The position numbers and the translations under genes are program-made. The notes beneath the pieces were generated by a model, which did not search any database, had not been told where the DNA came from, and was given only the letters and a program-made list of their open reading frames with translations. From positions 6,659,463-6,723,462 of the forward strand of contig NC_135551.1 of assembly GCF_964340395.1 (NCBI RefSeq): DNA of 64,000 nucleotides, in the 5' to 3' direction. This DNA comes from Glandiceps talaboti. Its lineage: Eukaryota > Hemichordata > Enteropneusta > Spengelidae. This document shows positions 1 to 11,794 of this stretch, piece after piece. How positions within the stretch are numbered: the first letter of the stretch is position 1; each line of letters starts with the position of its first letter.

Positions 1-1054
1 CTTCTGTAGTATCACCTTCCAATTCCTGGTAAAAATCTGTGTTTAAAAGTTGTCTCTCTGCCTCAGCTACATACCGATCTTTATACCAAACAACTACTAC
101 TCCGCCTTTATCAGCAGGCTTAATAACAATATCACCACGCTCTCTAATGGATGAAATAGCATCGCGTTCTTCCTTAGTGATGTTTCTGAAAGGGAACTTG
201 TTATTAAATGTAATAGTATAAACCTCACGCCTGCAAACATTGATGCAATGGTCAAGAGTACTATTGTGACCAGCTTGAGGTGTCTAATGTGACTTAACAG
301 GGAGGGCGCCAAACAATCGTTGGTTATTGGTATTATTAACATGGGCTTCACCCTGGGTATCATTATCATCATCAGCAAAGTACTCTTTCAAGCGAAGACG
401 ACAGAAAAAACTTTCGACATCACGTTTAACATAGAACTCGTTGATATGAGATTTAATAGGAATGTATGTAAGCCCCTTACTAAGAACATTCCGTTCTGAA
501 TCTGATATATTAAGGTCTTCTGGGATGGTGACGACAAGCCGTTTAGATGTGTTAAGAAGGGGCTGTCGGTCACTATGAGGTTGATAAAACTCACCTCGAT
601 CTTCACAATGTCGGGCTTTGGGAAGGGTATCCAGCTTTCCTTCCTTACAAGCTAATAAGTTGGTGTGTAATTCACGGTTGAGTTCATGGACAGTTGTCTT
701 AATGGTGTTAATTTGTCCATGGCTACAGATGCCCTTAAATTGTGAACGTGACTTCATAAGTTGTTGATCAAAATAATCACGTTGTCGTAAGTGGTCCTTG
801 ATGGTAGTCCTGAGGAGATGACTGGAACACTTATCGAGGTATTTATCATAGGAATGGTGTAACTTTGTAGCTCGACCCAACAAACATGATTTGAACTTCA
901 GTTGAAAACCAACTGGAATGACATGTTTCCGTAAACAATTACCTAAGAAGTGGATATGGCTGGTGCACCTGGTCTTCCCGAATGTGACTTTACAGTATTT
1001 CACTGACACGGAGTTTATGTAGTCTGGGAAGTGTTGAATGGTCTTCATCAACAT
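1..1054 (-). mobile_element. Penelope-like retroelement, 5' part of reverse transcriptase ORF, broken by one stop
   Basis: The minus strand reads from an ATG at 1054 to an in-frame TAG at 284-286, then continues open in the same frame to the left window edge. The part before the stop has the Penelope-like N-terminal signature (LSKGLTYIPI, then RLRLKEYF). The part after it has the start of the reverse transcriptase: DIVIKPADKGG followed by VVVVWYKDRY and ERQLLNTDFY. These motifs are the usual beginning of Penelope-like RTs. The catalytic RT boxes and any GIY-YIG endonuclease would lie left of position 1. Because the frame is kept across the stop, a single point mutation is the likely break. 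I am sure of the family and less sure of the clade. Confidence 0.8.
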
Positions 1055-1130
1055 CTAGATGCCATGAAGATGTTGCAGCTATAGAAAACTCTTGTAATAG
1101 AGTAGTAAAACATATAATGCTGCTAGGACA

Positions 1131-1162
1131 TACATACATACATACATACATACATACATACA

Positions 1163-1191
<29 letters not shown>
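1131..1191. repeat. (TACA)n microsatellite
   Basis: About fifteen uninterrupted TACA units lie just upstream of the Penelope-like element in its own orientation. Similar tetranucleotide tracts recur at 3271-3336, 4223-4265, 35469-35518, 44506-44540, 50013-50080, 51000-51178 and 54210-54400. Confidence 0.95.
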
Positions 1192-1194
<3 letters not shown>

Positions 1195-3270
1195 GTCCAG
1201 TTGCTAGAGCTGGTTTTGGGGAGTTAACCTTGCAATGAGAGTTATATAATGTTTTTTGCAGATTCCACCTCAGAAAGGTGTCCTGATAAGATATTTGACG
1301 GTTGCCACTCGCTCACCCTTACGCATTTCGTTATATCTCGAGAAAACCGAAATGCCATGTATTGCTATGGGTAAATATGGGTTTTCTTTAGGCTTAATAC
1401 TTAATGACTATAAAACAATGTAAAAGTTACTTAAAAGTCATATTTAAATCTTGCATACTGTATTTAATGAACTATCAGCCAATCACAAAAGTTTTGAATT
1501 TAAAAAAATACCGTAAGTAAGTCAAAGGTCAACAAAATGACGTCATTTTGAGTTGAGTCTTCTCTGATGGCTGATTGTTGAGATAAGTCGTGACCAAAAT
1601 TCGCATTTTAACACCCAATTTGCATATCTTTGATGATATTATTGCAAACTTAATATCTCTTCATCAACAGATTTTAAACCCATTAAATTTCAACCCAATC
1701 TGCTTAGTAGTTTTGGAATTAAAGATTGTTGACCAAAAGACACATTTTAGCCAAAATTTGCATATTACTTATGGAATCATTTCATGAAGAATACCCCAGG
1801 GATGGTAGGTTTTCAACCAATCTGATTGAAATCTGATGTGGTGAAATTCGCTAAGTGCCTCATTTACCTCTATTCTCATCGTTTTGTGACGTTTGTTTTT
1901 GTTCCGAGTGAATGCGACGATCACTCGAGCTTTCAACAAGGTCCGAAAAAGAAAACGAAATCATATGTGGAAAGCTGTTTGGACACTTAAGACATTCTCA
2001 AATATAAAAACGATGTAATGTATTGTTTTCTATGAGCTACAGCTGGTACCGATATCATTTTTCATTGTTCGTTACTCACTATTATAATAGACCCTAGCAA
2101 GAGCACTAGCGAATTCTCAATAGGGGTTATGTTATTTCATGGAAGTATAACCCGTGGTATAACTTATGCTATCAAAGTACTTGCTATAATAATTAGAAGT
2201 CATCTGACAAAATGCGCTGCAGATACAGAATACTTACCCACTCCGCAGAGGTATATCTCAATGCGTGCTCGATTAATTTTGGAGGAAAAACTGGCCGGCC
2301 TATATTGACAAGAAAAACCCACCCTGATGACAATTATTACTAATAATATAAGCGAAAGTGGGTATTTAGTTTTGTGAAAGTCAAGTACATATATACTGCT
2401 CTGTTTTTCTTCCTTTGTATTGTGGTAGGATGTAGTCTCATTGCAAGGAGTCAGCCCTTTGCTCAAGCATTATTAAGGACTGTAACCTACACACCTCAAG
2501 CTGCTCGTGAGCATTTTGTACAGTAGTCTTTAAATTGTTAGTGAACACTCAGGCCACTATATAGACCACTATAGTGGTCTGAGGTATACACGATCATGGA
2601 AATATGACGCGATGTACTAATTCAAATTGTACGGCGATATGAGTAGTAAAGGGAATCAAGTAATTCTTCCTTTCTACTGTTTTTTTTTACCATTTATCAT
2701 ATCGCCTTGGATATCCATAAGTTCCCACTTAGACTTGTGGGAGAGTTTGTCCGACAATGTCAAAATTATCTGGTTTATATTTTGTTGTTTCTGACGGAAT
2801 GTTTAACTTCGGCCAGTTCTGTGAATTTTCTGGCACACAATTATAAGTTGTGTTTTTTTTCTCGCTTCACTATGTTATCCATCCCAAAGTTGGACATATA
2901 TAAATATTTTATTCAATTTATTGGGGGAGGGGGGGGGGTGTTTAAATGGAGAAACTCCCATGCTTAAACTAGTTCAATTCCTGCTATAACTGAAGAATTC
3001 ATACAGCATATAGTATTGGGGAGACGAGAACGACCATTATTTTTTATTTGTAAGATATGCCATGCCGCCTGAAAACCCCAGATATATCTGTGAAAATATT
3101 AACGGAGAGCTTACTGCTTTTTAACGCGAAATTGATTTGGTTCAGTTCGAATAGTCGTTCTTGGTCAATCGAATGATCGTGTCAGACGAAAGTTTAAGCT
3201 TTCTCAATCATTATGATTAATAGATATGAATAAATATACAAACATTCGTTTCTGTATATAGCTTGAGTAC
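1192..3270. other. Gene-poor AT-rich stretch with weak internal repetition
   Basis: I see no convincing coding exon or RNA gene here. Around 1573-1835 two diverged units of roughly 140 bp can be aligned (each with TTTGCATAT, a region ending near CAACCAATCTG, and a GTTGACCAAAA-like start). A perfect 18-bp palindrome lies at 2563-2580. A G-rich run occurs at 2923-2938. The open frames are short and look like chance. Confidence 0.5.
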
Positions 3271-3331
3271 ACACACATACATACATACATACATACATAC
3301 ATACATACATACATACATACATACATACATA

Positions 3332-4084
3332 CATACTTATACGTCACCTGTCACCAATCTCGCATTCTGATTGGTTGAGAGCCCTGCAGATACACAGGCG
3401 TATTTTTCACCAACAGCCGTATTTTTGCTTGTTGTATCACGTAATCACTGGACGTCCCCTTGTAAACAAACCAAGCAGACAACTAGAAATACAGCGCTAG
3501 CTATAACCAACATTTCCAAATGCCAAATTTATTGTCAACCGTATGAAATATCATCGTTGTATACATTGTAACAAGTCTTTGAAATGTATGTTTTGTGTCG
3601 GAGGGAAAATGTCAAAAATTCCATGCAGAACGGCGATAGTCCAGATACGGCGAACGCACGGTCGTCACGCGATCGTGAACATGAATTCCTAAATTTATGA
3701 ACGATATCAAAATTACCACCACAGAGAGTGCAATTTTTCCTTAACTAGAACAACAAAGTATATCACGAACATTTCTGTACATTTAATGGAATACAGTACG
3801 CAAAACAAAGACGCACTCATTTTTCTGCTGAAGGTTATAAGTTTGAATATATCTTTGAGTGATATGCAAATAGTAAACATTACGTCATACTACTGAGCAA
3901 ACGCGCACTCTGATTGGATGATAAAGTTAAGGCTGAGACGTAAACAACCGCACTGCAGCCATTAGAGAAGTACGTGATACTACGCCCAAAAGTATAACGC
4001 GGAAGTGATTTTGTTTTTAAATGAAACAGCATTTTTAGACATTCAAAAATTGAATTTCGTAGTCGCAGGTGACGTATAAGTATG
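3332..4084. mobile_element. Candidate element with 19-bp perfect terminal inverted repeats
   Basis: The sequence at 3332-3350 (catacttatacgtcacctg) recurs as an exact reverse complement at 4066-4084. The enclosed 750 bp has no long open frame. It contains two related direct motifs (attctgattggttga near 3364 and actctgattggatga near 3907). A tetranucleotide array abuts the left end and a long hairpin abuts the right end. No target-site duplication can be assigned because the left flank is microsatellite. A non-autonomous DNA element is the simplest reading. Confidence 0.5.
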
Positions 4085-4219
4085 TTATTTGCCAAATACG
4101 GTTCCACATCTTGCTGCTCGAGGTAATTTTTCCGGTATAACGGCTCGCCTCCGGCTCTCCGTTATTACCGGAAAAATTACCTCTCGCAGCAAGATATGGA
4201 ACGGTATTTGGCAAATAAC
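4084..4219. repeat. Long near-perfect hairpin (about 60-bp arms, 15-bp loop)
   Basis: The left arm (4084-4143, starting gttatttgccaaatacgg) and the right arm (4159-4219, ending ggtatttggcaaataac) are reverse complements with only a few mismatches. The loop is a short GC-rich segment, 4144-4158. It reads almost the same on both strands, so open frames here mirror each other and are not genes. It resembles a foldback MITE. Confidence 0.85.
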
Positions 4220-4222
4220 ATG

Positions 4223-4265
4223 TACATACATACATACATACATACATACATACATACATACATAC
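4223..4265. repeat. (CATA)n microsatellite
   Basis: About ten CATA units immediately follow the hairpin and are followed by a short palindromic run of gtacgta motifs up to about 4300. Confidence 0.9.
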
Positions 4266-4299
4266 GTATGTACACGTACGTATTTACGTACGTGTATAC

Positions 4300-5334
4300 A
4301 TTGAAATTTGCGCTATCGTTAATGTGGACGGACAGAGCAAACTGTCACAGTGAACGCCATTGATGTTTTCATTGCGCATATACCAGTTTTATCGATCGTA
4401 CGACCCATGCGTCCTTTCTGGGGTCCTTTCATGAGACACACTGCTCAATGCGGACTGGTAACACTTCATATATTCTTTGCTGTCGTGTACAAAAGAATTT
4501 CTTTTTTGACTTGCACAAAACTTCCTCAGGCTACTGTGACACTCACACGAACACGCCCACTTTATACCTGTATTATTCCTTGCACAATATTAGATCTTCT
4601 ATAACCGCTCCATCACAGACATCATTCGTCATCCAGTCTTGCTATTTTTTGTCCGGTTGTCAAGTTGACAAACATAGCCAACCTGTTGACGTTAAGGATT
4701 AAAGTAGGGACGACGATCGGCCATTGTCACACAAGCTCAATAAGCAAACTTCATTTGTTTAGGGGGTGGGAAGAGGGGCCTGTCGTCAATGCGATATGTT
4801 GCTGAACTTCATTTTTGCACTTCTAACCAAATTTCGAAAAAAAATTCACGTCTCCAATGATACAGGTAACAGCTATATTTGTTACTGAGATGTTGATAAA
4901 TTGACAGATTGTAACATAGTGAGATACAGTGCTGGGTTTCTGGTAGTATGTTGATGAGGTTCATAATGTTTAACAATTATTTGCATCTATAGTAATGGCG
5001 TGACAGCTGCAGTTTTCATCATGATTTCCATCATATATGTGTCATGTCGCATTTTTTTTAGGGGAGGCAGAACGTTTTTTTGCGAAGGTCCCTAACGCTA
5101 CTACACTGTTTCACTGTGCTAACATTTAGTTGTGATTTCTCTCGTCTTTCTCTAGAAAGGATGAGCCAAAATTCAAACACATAAAAATGGTGTAGCTCAG
5201 CAGTAGTACTCGCTCGTAGTGTTACTACAGTCTCTCACATCTATAGGTTGGCTAAAGTCGGTCTGGGTGTATACAATTAAAGTACTAGCATCCAATAATT
5301 AAAAAATATTATATAATAAAAATAATTTTCATAT
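4300..5334. other. No recognised gene; weak tRNA-like segment near 5190
   Basis: Open frames of 84 codons at 4350-4604 and 4448-4702 overlap in two frames and match nothing I recognise. At about 5189-5235 the text ggtgtagctcagcagtagta resembles a tRNA D-arm / polymerase III A-box, but no convincing B-box or cloverleaf follows. It could be a tRNA-derived SINE remnant. Confidence 0.3.
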
Positions 5335-5744
5335 TAATCGAGTTTATTTGAATATTAACCACCCTACCTGGGGTAGTTTTTTATGCTGAGTTCAAAAAAG
5401 GGGTCATTTTATTAACATAAATTGCCATGGTAACCAAAATCACCATAATATGTGGATGATTTTTCCAAAATTTGACAAAAAACATGGAAACAAATAAAAA
5501 TTAATGGAATAATTTCCTTGTTTTTGACATATATGACATGGGGCTATCTGTTGTAACACAAATTGCCTAAAATAGGACAGCTGTTTCCATGGAAACATAG
5601 AGTAGACTAAAAAATGTTGTTTTCATTAAACGCCTACATATCTGGAAAATAACAAGATAAATTTAATTATAATTTAGTTTATTTGCATATTGACCACCCT
5701 ATATTGGGTAGTTTGTTATGCTGAGTTCAAAAATAGTTATCATT
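5335..5744 (+). repeat. Tandem repeat B, copy 1 (about 340-bp monomer)
   Basis: Monomer 1 starts with gagtttatttgaatattaac and then caccctacctggggtag. A second, truncated monomer starts near 5677 (agtttatttgcatattgacc). It passes directly into repeat A at about 5745. The same monomers recur at 8790 and 10940. The X-box-like palindrome at 5421-5434 has one mismatch to the perfect form in the other copies. Confidence 0.8.
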
Positions 5745-8455
5745 TCAGGAATATCAAAATTTCTCAGTCGTGAAGCTTGCTGACAAGTGCAGAATTATAA
5801 AGATGGCGACTGTTATATTTTGCGCGTGCAAGTCGACTGACGTCACTAGAATGTATTACAATGTAGCTATAGTTATCACGCGAATCACGCATGTTACATG
5901 TGTTATGTGCACTGCATTTATGTGTGTATGCAGCAGTACGAGGTGTGCCGTACACACATCATATACACAAAATGATAGGTAATGAAAGCAACCAACTCAC
6001 TAGTTTATTGTTTACATGACTTTGCCAAACGACTAGGAATAATCATTAATTTACAAGTTGCTAAAATTTACACGAAGTTGACTTAAAAATAGAAAAGGGC
6101 ATTGCAAATATTTTGTAATTCATGGTAGTCCGGATTGTTTGTCTTACTTTCAAGCAGACTACCGATAGTTGATTGCTTTTATTTTGACACAATAACATGT
6201 ACCACTGACGCAGTCAATATAAAAAGACGCAACAGTGATGTTGTGTCTACCTGGAAAATTACATACATCGCGGCGAAATCATGTTCATATGGCCATAGCA
6301 CAGACGCACAGTGCATTGAATACCTCACGCTCCAACGTCAAAAATCAAAACAAAATAAATAAATAAATGAATGAAACAAAAAATTGCACTGTAAGACATG
6401 CCTAGCCATAGTTCTCTTCAGCATGTTCAAATTTTATTTTATTTTAGGAGACAAAAATAGTGGTAGACGATATACGACACCATTACACACTGTTTCGGGT
6501 AGTTTTTTGAAACATTACTTGACTTGACCTCGTTTCCTTCCCCAATACGAATTAGCACTTACCATTTTATGTGCATTTCACCTGTTTCTATTTCAATCGT
6601 GCACAATGAACCAAAAAACACAACACTCTAAAAAAATACTAGTATACACACTATACTTGCCCATCACAATAATAACCTTTACCGAGCCAGTAAGCATGGA
6701 AATGTAACTGAGTTCCCTGACCGAATTAGGAGTTCCCCGGTTGTGGCTCATGATCAAAGTGAAATCGAAAATTGTGTTTGAACTGATATAAAGAAGGCAA
6801 GTCAGCTTCATGATAATATTTGTTTTTGTTTTTGTTTTTGAACAATAATGCGTAGTCCGATTGTCTGTCTTGCTTTCAAACAGACTACGGAAAGTCGATT
6901 GCTTTTATTTTGATACATAGCATGAATCATTGTCGAAATCAACATAAAAAGACGCAACGCTGTACTGATGTTGCAGTTGCCATTGTTGTGTCTACCTGGA
7001 TCATGGCAAATTAAACACAGGTTCATATAGACACAACACAGTACAGTTACGTCAAAACAAAAAAATAAATAAATAAAACAAAAATAAGACATGCCTGGCC
7101 AAAGTTCTGTTCAGCATGTTCAAATTTTATTTCATTTTACAACTAATACAAGGCAAATATAGTCGTAGACGATACACCACGCCACATGTACAGTAAGTCT
7201 TCAGTACTAAAACTACGTTTTTGAAAGACAATGAAACTGCTTCGTGTCACTGTTTGGACGGTAATGAACCCAATCAAGAGAAAGTAAATTAAAGTGAGTA
7301 CATAGTATTCAAGGTGGCTGGTTATCAGACAAAACTAAAAAGCCCAAAGTGTAAAATAAGAAATTTATTCATAATTATCTGGAAAATATTTGATGATTAC
7401 GCGGCAAAACAAGACTAACAATGTAGCGAAAGTGTTCGTTCTCGGTGAATTTAACCTTTGACCTAGTTTCATAAAGACGTCGAAGGAAACGAGGTCAGTG
7501 TGACATATCATGCATGATCAACAACGTTTACATGAGAATACAACTAAATGTTGTCTAAACTTCAGTGGAAGAGAAATTCTGTTGATCAGACAACGACTAT
7601 TTTCATTTTCTTAAAACATCTTGAAGATAAGAAGCAAAATGTGACACTGACAGACAGGCTAGTCCGTCCGGTACCATACACATGAGGCACAAACATACCA
7701 CCATGTGCATCTGGTTGACTGGGATTGATTGTTATCACGTAATATTTAGCGCTAACTTTATGCTGTTGCTTCCAAATATTATTGAACTGTAATCTTTCTA
7801 AACAAGTCATGGAAATTGCCAGAAATCTGATGATTTCATGACTGAATATGTTACGATCAAAATTTCCCTTACCTTCAGTTAAATTTTCTGATGGGAAGCA
7901 ACACAATCATTTAGTGTGACATCTAATAAGCGACATTGATGATGGGTACAGCGACGTAATTCGTAAACAAATCTAACGTTGCGTTGGTAACTATTATTTC
8001 TGTAAATGATCCTTAAATATCAAGTACACCTGTCTTCATAACAAACAGAAATCTGAGGCCAGGTTTTGCAACGAATGGATACATCATTTGACACCACTAC
8101 AACGGCACACAAATATATTGTGAACAATAAAATAAGTACCAATAGCTCAAAAACCTGGCTCAATTTTATCACACTCGCACAGCTCTGAGCGCCTGCAGGA
8201 GGCCGGAAAAAATAAGTAAACTTTGCAACACTGTATAATCAAAATAATTGTACCTGTCAGCGATTTGGGAATAATAATATTACAAATATAGTAAGACTCT
8301 TTGCAAATATTGTTTTCAGGGAATGTTATCGGCAACATTATAAATCATAACAGAACAATGTATTGCTTGGTCATGATTCGAACTGTTCAGACAAATATCG
8401 GGGGGGGGGGGAACTACTCCCTTATTTGAGTATACATTGATGTGCCGACCTTTTG
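5745..8455. repeat. Large direct repeat A, copy 1 (about 2.7 kb)
   Basis: It is almost identical to 11795-14522, with an offset of 6.04-6.06 kb. The similarity begins at caggaatatcaa and ends at gtgccgacctttt, after which the two loci diverge completely. Within the copy, 6120-6480 and 6845-7190 are a diverged internal duplication (shared tagtccgattgt...cagactac and agacatgcc...cagcatgttcaaattttat). No terminal inverted repeat is seen. A minus-strand frame of 106 codons (7586-7906) is kept in both copies but matches no family I know. It could be a segmental duplication or a large non-autonomous transposon. Confidence 0.9.
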
Positions 8456-8649
8456 GGTTCGTTTTCAAGTCATTTGGTCTAAAATGGGGTCAGGGTTTTT
8501 TCGAACTCAAAAGTCTAAAACGGGTCCACTTTGCATTATATTTGATTTTGCTTGGTCTAAAATGTGGCCCTTTGTCCTTTGCCAACTCGTAATTGCCACA
8601 AATTGCCCCAAAATGTTGCCTCCTAAGGAAATGTATTTTGTATTTTATT
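8456..8649. other. Short unique stretch between repeats A and B
   Basis: It contains three loosely similar motifs (tctaaaatggggtcagg, tctaaaacgggtccact, tctaaaatgtggccctt), suggesting a degenerate minisatellite. There is no gene. Confidence 0.5.
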
Positions 8650-9420
8650 GACAATAGGACCAACAGGCACCATTCCTCTAAATTGTCTCTCACACAATGC
8701 TTTATTATTATAATTATACTATTTAAACCCCCTCACTTGTAATAATAATAATCATAATAATAGTACATGATAATAATAATAATTGTAATAATCGAGTTTA
8801 CTCGAATATTAACCACCCTACCTGGGGTAGTTTTGTATGCTGAGTTCAAAAAAGGTGGTCATTTTATGATCATATGTTGCCATGGTAACCGAAATCACCA
8901 TAATATGTTAATCATTTTTCCAAAAATTGACATCAAACATTGAAAAAAAAGATAATACAGTGAAAAAATGTCCTTGTATTAGACATGTATGAGTTAGTGC
9001 TACCTGGTGTAACATAAATTGTATAAAATTGGAAAGCTGTTTCCATGGAAAGATATGGTAGTGTAAAAAATGTTGTGTTGGTTAAACACCTACATATCTG
9101 GAAAATAACATGATAAACCTAATTATAACATAGTTCATTAGCATATTGACCACCCTATCTTGAGTAGTTTGTTATGCCGAGTTCAAAAATAGATATCATT
9201 TTAGGAACATCTGTTGCCATGGTAACCTAAATCACCATATTATGCATTATTAGGCAAAATTTATGTAAAATTCGAAGAAAAATTTTTTTACAAACAAAAT
9301 CCTTACTTTTGGCATATATGCACTAATGCTATCCATTGTAAGACAGATTATCTAAAATTGGAGAGTGGCTTCCATGGAAACATAAAATACGCTTACTTTA
9401 CAAATGCCATGTTTTAGTAA
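8650..9420 (+). repeat. Tandem repeat B, copy 2
   Basis: A leader (gcaccattcctcta, then a TAA-rich microsatellite) precedes monomers starting near 8790 and 9131. Perfect GTTGCCATGGTAAC palindromes lie at 8876-8889 and 9213-9226. The same leader precedes copy 3. Confidence 0.8.
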
Positions 9421-10809
9421 AAAAAATTACATCTGACATACACCTACAAACGAATGGGTTTGCTATTAAAATACAAAATATTTTGTTATTCCAAGTCCTA
9501 ATAAAATATGCAACTAGTCACAAACTGAGTGGTTGTAAATGCTTAACATGTATGTCAGAAGATCTGTGCCGATTACAAGGTCTAATTACGATCCCAATTT
9601 TTTGAAGGGCCGGCCGGGCCAACTACACTACAACATGTCACGCGCAAGGAGGGTGCTATTATACGTCAAGTGAACATAAACAACCCGGTGTGTGGGAATG
9701 TGAAGAAAATTGCAGGCCTTCGCTAGTTTTCTGTTAAATATTAAATGTATACACTGGCAACTGTTTGCAATAATGACAGCATAACACAGCAATAAAGATA
9801 TACTGTGTGAAATTACGATTTGATACAAATTACTCAGCTTTTAAATACAACCCCATCTTGACATAATCTTTTCAGTAACTGTTGTGCTGACATTTACAAA
9901 CATGTACGTTAACGAAGTCATCAGCTCTACATACCTTTTACTATGAACAAAATTCAACTTTCCTTTCTTGGCAGTCTAAATCATATACATATATGCATAC
10001 GTAGTACATAGTCTTCAGTTGAATATATGACATAATCATGGATAAGCAATTAATGTAACGTAGGTCCGGTTTGACAAGACATTGACACCCGATATCAAAA
10101 CATACATCCAAAGTTGCGTTCAACTTCAAGGAAACCGTTAGTTGCTTCATGATTAAACACTGTCCATTTACACAGAGGTTATTTCCATGCAAATATATAG
10201 CCGTCACAAAATAATTGAATATTAGGTATCCTGTGCAACTCTGTAGGGTTGCACTCGTGCTGTATATGCTGCTGTTCGAAGCATACGATATGCAGTCCAA
10301 CATAAACTCACGAGCAAATTCAAATATGGCCGGTCAGTCTTATCACAGTATCGTGTAGTCTGCAGGAAACGTCCACAATAAGTAAACATCAGTAAGCGTC
10401 TAAAAAAATAAACCACACTTGGTAGAGTTTTTTTAGTGTATGTTTGTTGAATTTAGCAGTCAGTATTGCCAAAGGAGTCATTGTTGTGGATTTCTCTCAC
10501 TGATCCACATAATACTGTGGTCTGATTGTTGCATGATGGGAAAATTTGGACCGGCCGATGAGGGCAGCATTTGAATGACAAACTCAGGTACTAGGTCTGG
10601 CACCAGCCCCCCCCCCCCCCCCCTACACACACACACAAACAAACAAACACACACACACTCACTCACTCACATACTTTTTAAAAAAAAAATCATGTTTTCT
10701 GTTTATTATTCATTTTGAGCTTTTGAGCTTTATAAAGGAAAAATGTCCACACCTTATGATCCCTTTAAAATAAATATATTCTATAAGCTCACACGGATAC
10801 ATTTTATTG
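9421..10809. other. No recognised gene
   Basis: The longest open frame is a 120-codon minus-strand frame at 9941-10303 with no family motif and scattered cysteines; I regard it as chance. A poly-C run followed by CA-type repeats sits at 10608-10670. Confidence 0.4.
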
Positions 10810-11420
10810 AAAGCACCATTCCTCTAAAAAAAATTGTGCAGACATTTTTATTATTATGTACTATTAAAACCCCTTAACTTGTAATAATAATAATAATAAT
10901 AATTAAATAATAAGAATATAGTAATAATAATTTTTATAATAATCAAGTTTATTTCAATACTAACCACCCTACCTGGGGTAGTTTTGTATGCTGAGTTCAA
11001 AATAGGGGGTCTTTTTATGAACATCTGTTGCCATGGTAACCAAAACCACCATAATATGTTAACCATTTTTTCCAAAATTTGACAAAAAACATTGAAAAAA
11101 AAGATAATACAGTGAAAAAATGCCCTTGTATTAGACATGTATGAGTTAGTGCTACCTGGTGTAACATAAATTGTTAAAATTGGATAGCTGTTTCCATGGA
11201 AACGTATGGTAGACGTGACAATTATGTTTTCATTATATACACATACATCTCACAAATAACATTATACATCTGATAAATATCTTTTTATTTGCACATCGAC
11301 ATGCTGAATTCAAAGAAAGTGGTCATTTAATGAACATCAGTTGCCATGGTAACCAAAATAACCATATTATGTGATTTTTTGAAAAATTAGACATAAAACA
11401 CTTTAAAAATTACAAATTTA
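10810..11420 (+). repeat. Tandem repeat B, copy 3
   Basis: The leader gcaccattcctcta and a TAA-rich tract (about 10877-10940) are followed by monomer 1 near 10943 and a more diverged monomer 2 near 11275. Perfect GTTGCCATGGTAAC palindromes occur at 11027-11040 and 11340-11353. About 375 bp of unrelated sequence separates it from repeat A copy 2, whereas copy 1 of B touches A directly. Confidence 0.8.
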
Positions 11421-11794
11421 GGAAAAAACATCATCATCAAACTCTAAAATCACCAGAATAAATTGTAACTAAATACCTAAAATACCAGCAGTCCTTGAGA
11501 ATTCCATCTACGCAGCTAGGTTCAGTCTTTTATCACAAAATCTTCAAGGTAAGTGTACACACACATTTGAGTACAAGTTGACATGATCGTTGACTCCATA
11601 CTGTATATTATTGTTTGTACTTGGATTTTATCCAACAAAATATCGTCTGCTTTTAAATTCTCCAACTCAACTGACAACATAATGTGCATATGCGTACGTA
11701 CATATTTCCGGGTCCCAGTGACACATGCCAATTTCAAACGATAAGGACACAATATAGTTGAGATCGATCACAGTATCACTACATCGATTGTTAC

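Noticed and set aside
990-1187. Open frame of repeated Met-Tyr-Val-Cys
   Set aside because: It is only the translation of a TACA microsatellite; the same applies to similar frames at 50.0, 51.0 and 54.2 kb.
4089-4304. Paired open frames on both strands with nearly the same peptide
   Set aside because: They arise from the long hairpin at 4084-4219, which reads alike on both strands.
6593-7092. Minus-strand frames identical in both copies of repeat A
   Set aside because: Conservation reflects the recent duplication of the whole 2.7 kb, and the peptides have no domain.
9941-10303. 120-codon minus-strand open frame as a gene
   Set aside because: No recognisable motif or splice context; length is within chance for AT-rich DNA of this extent.
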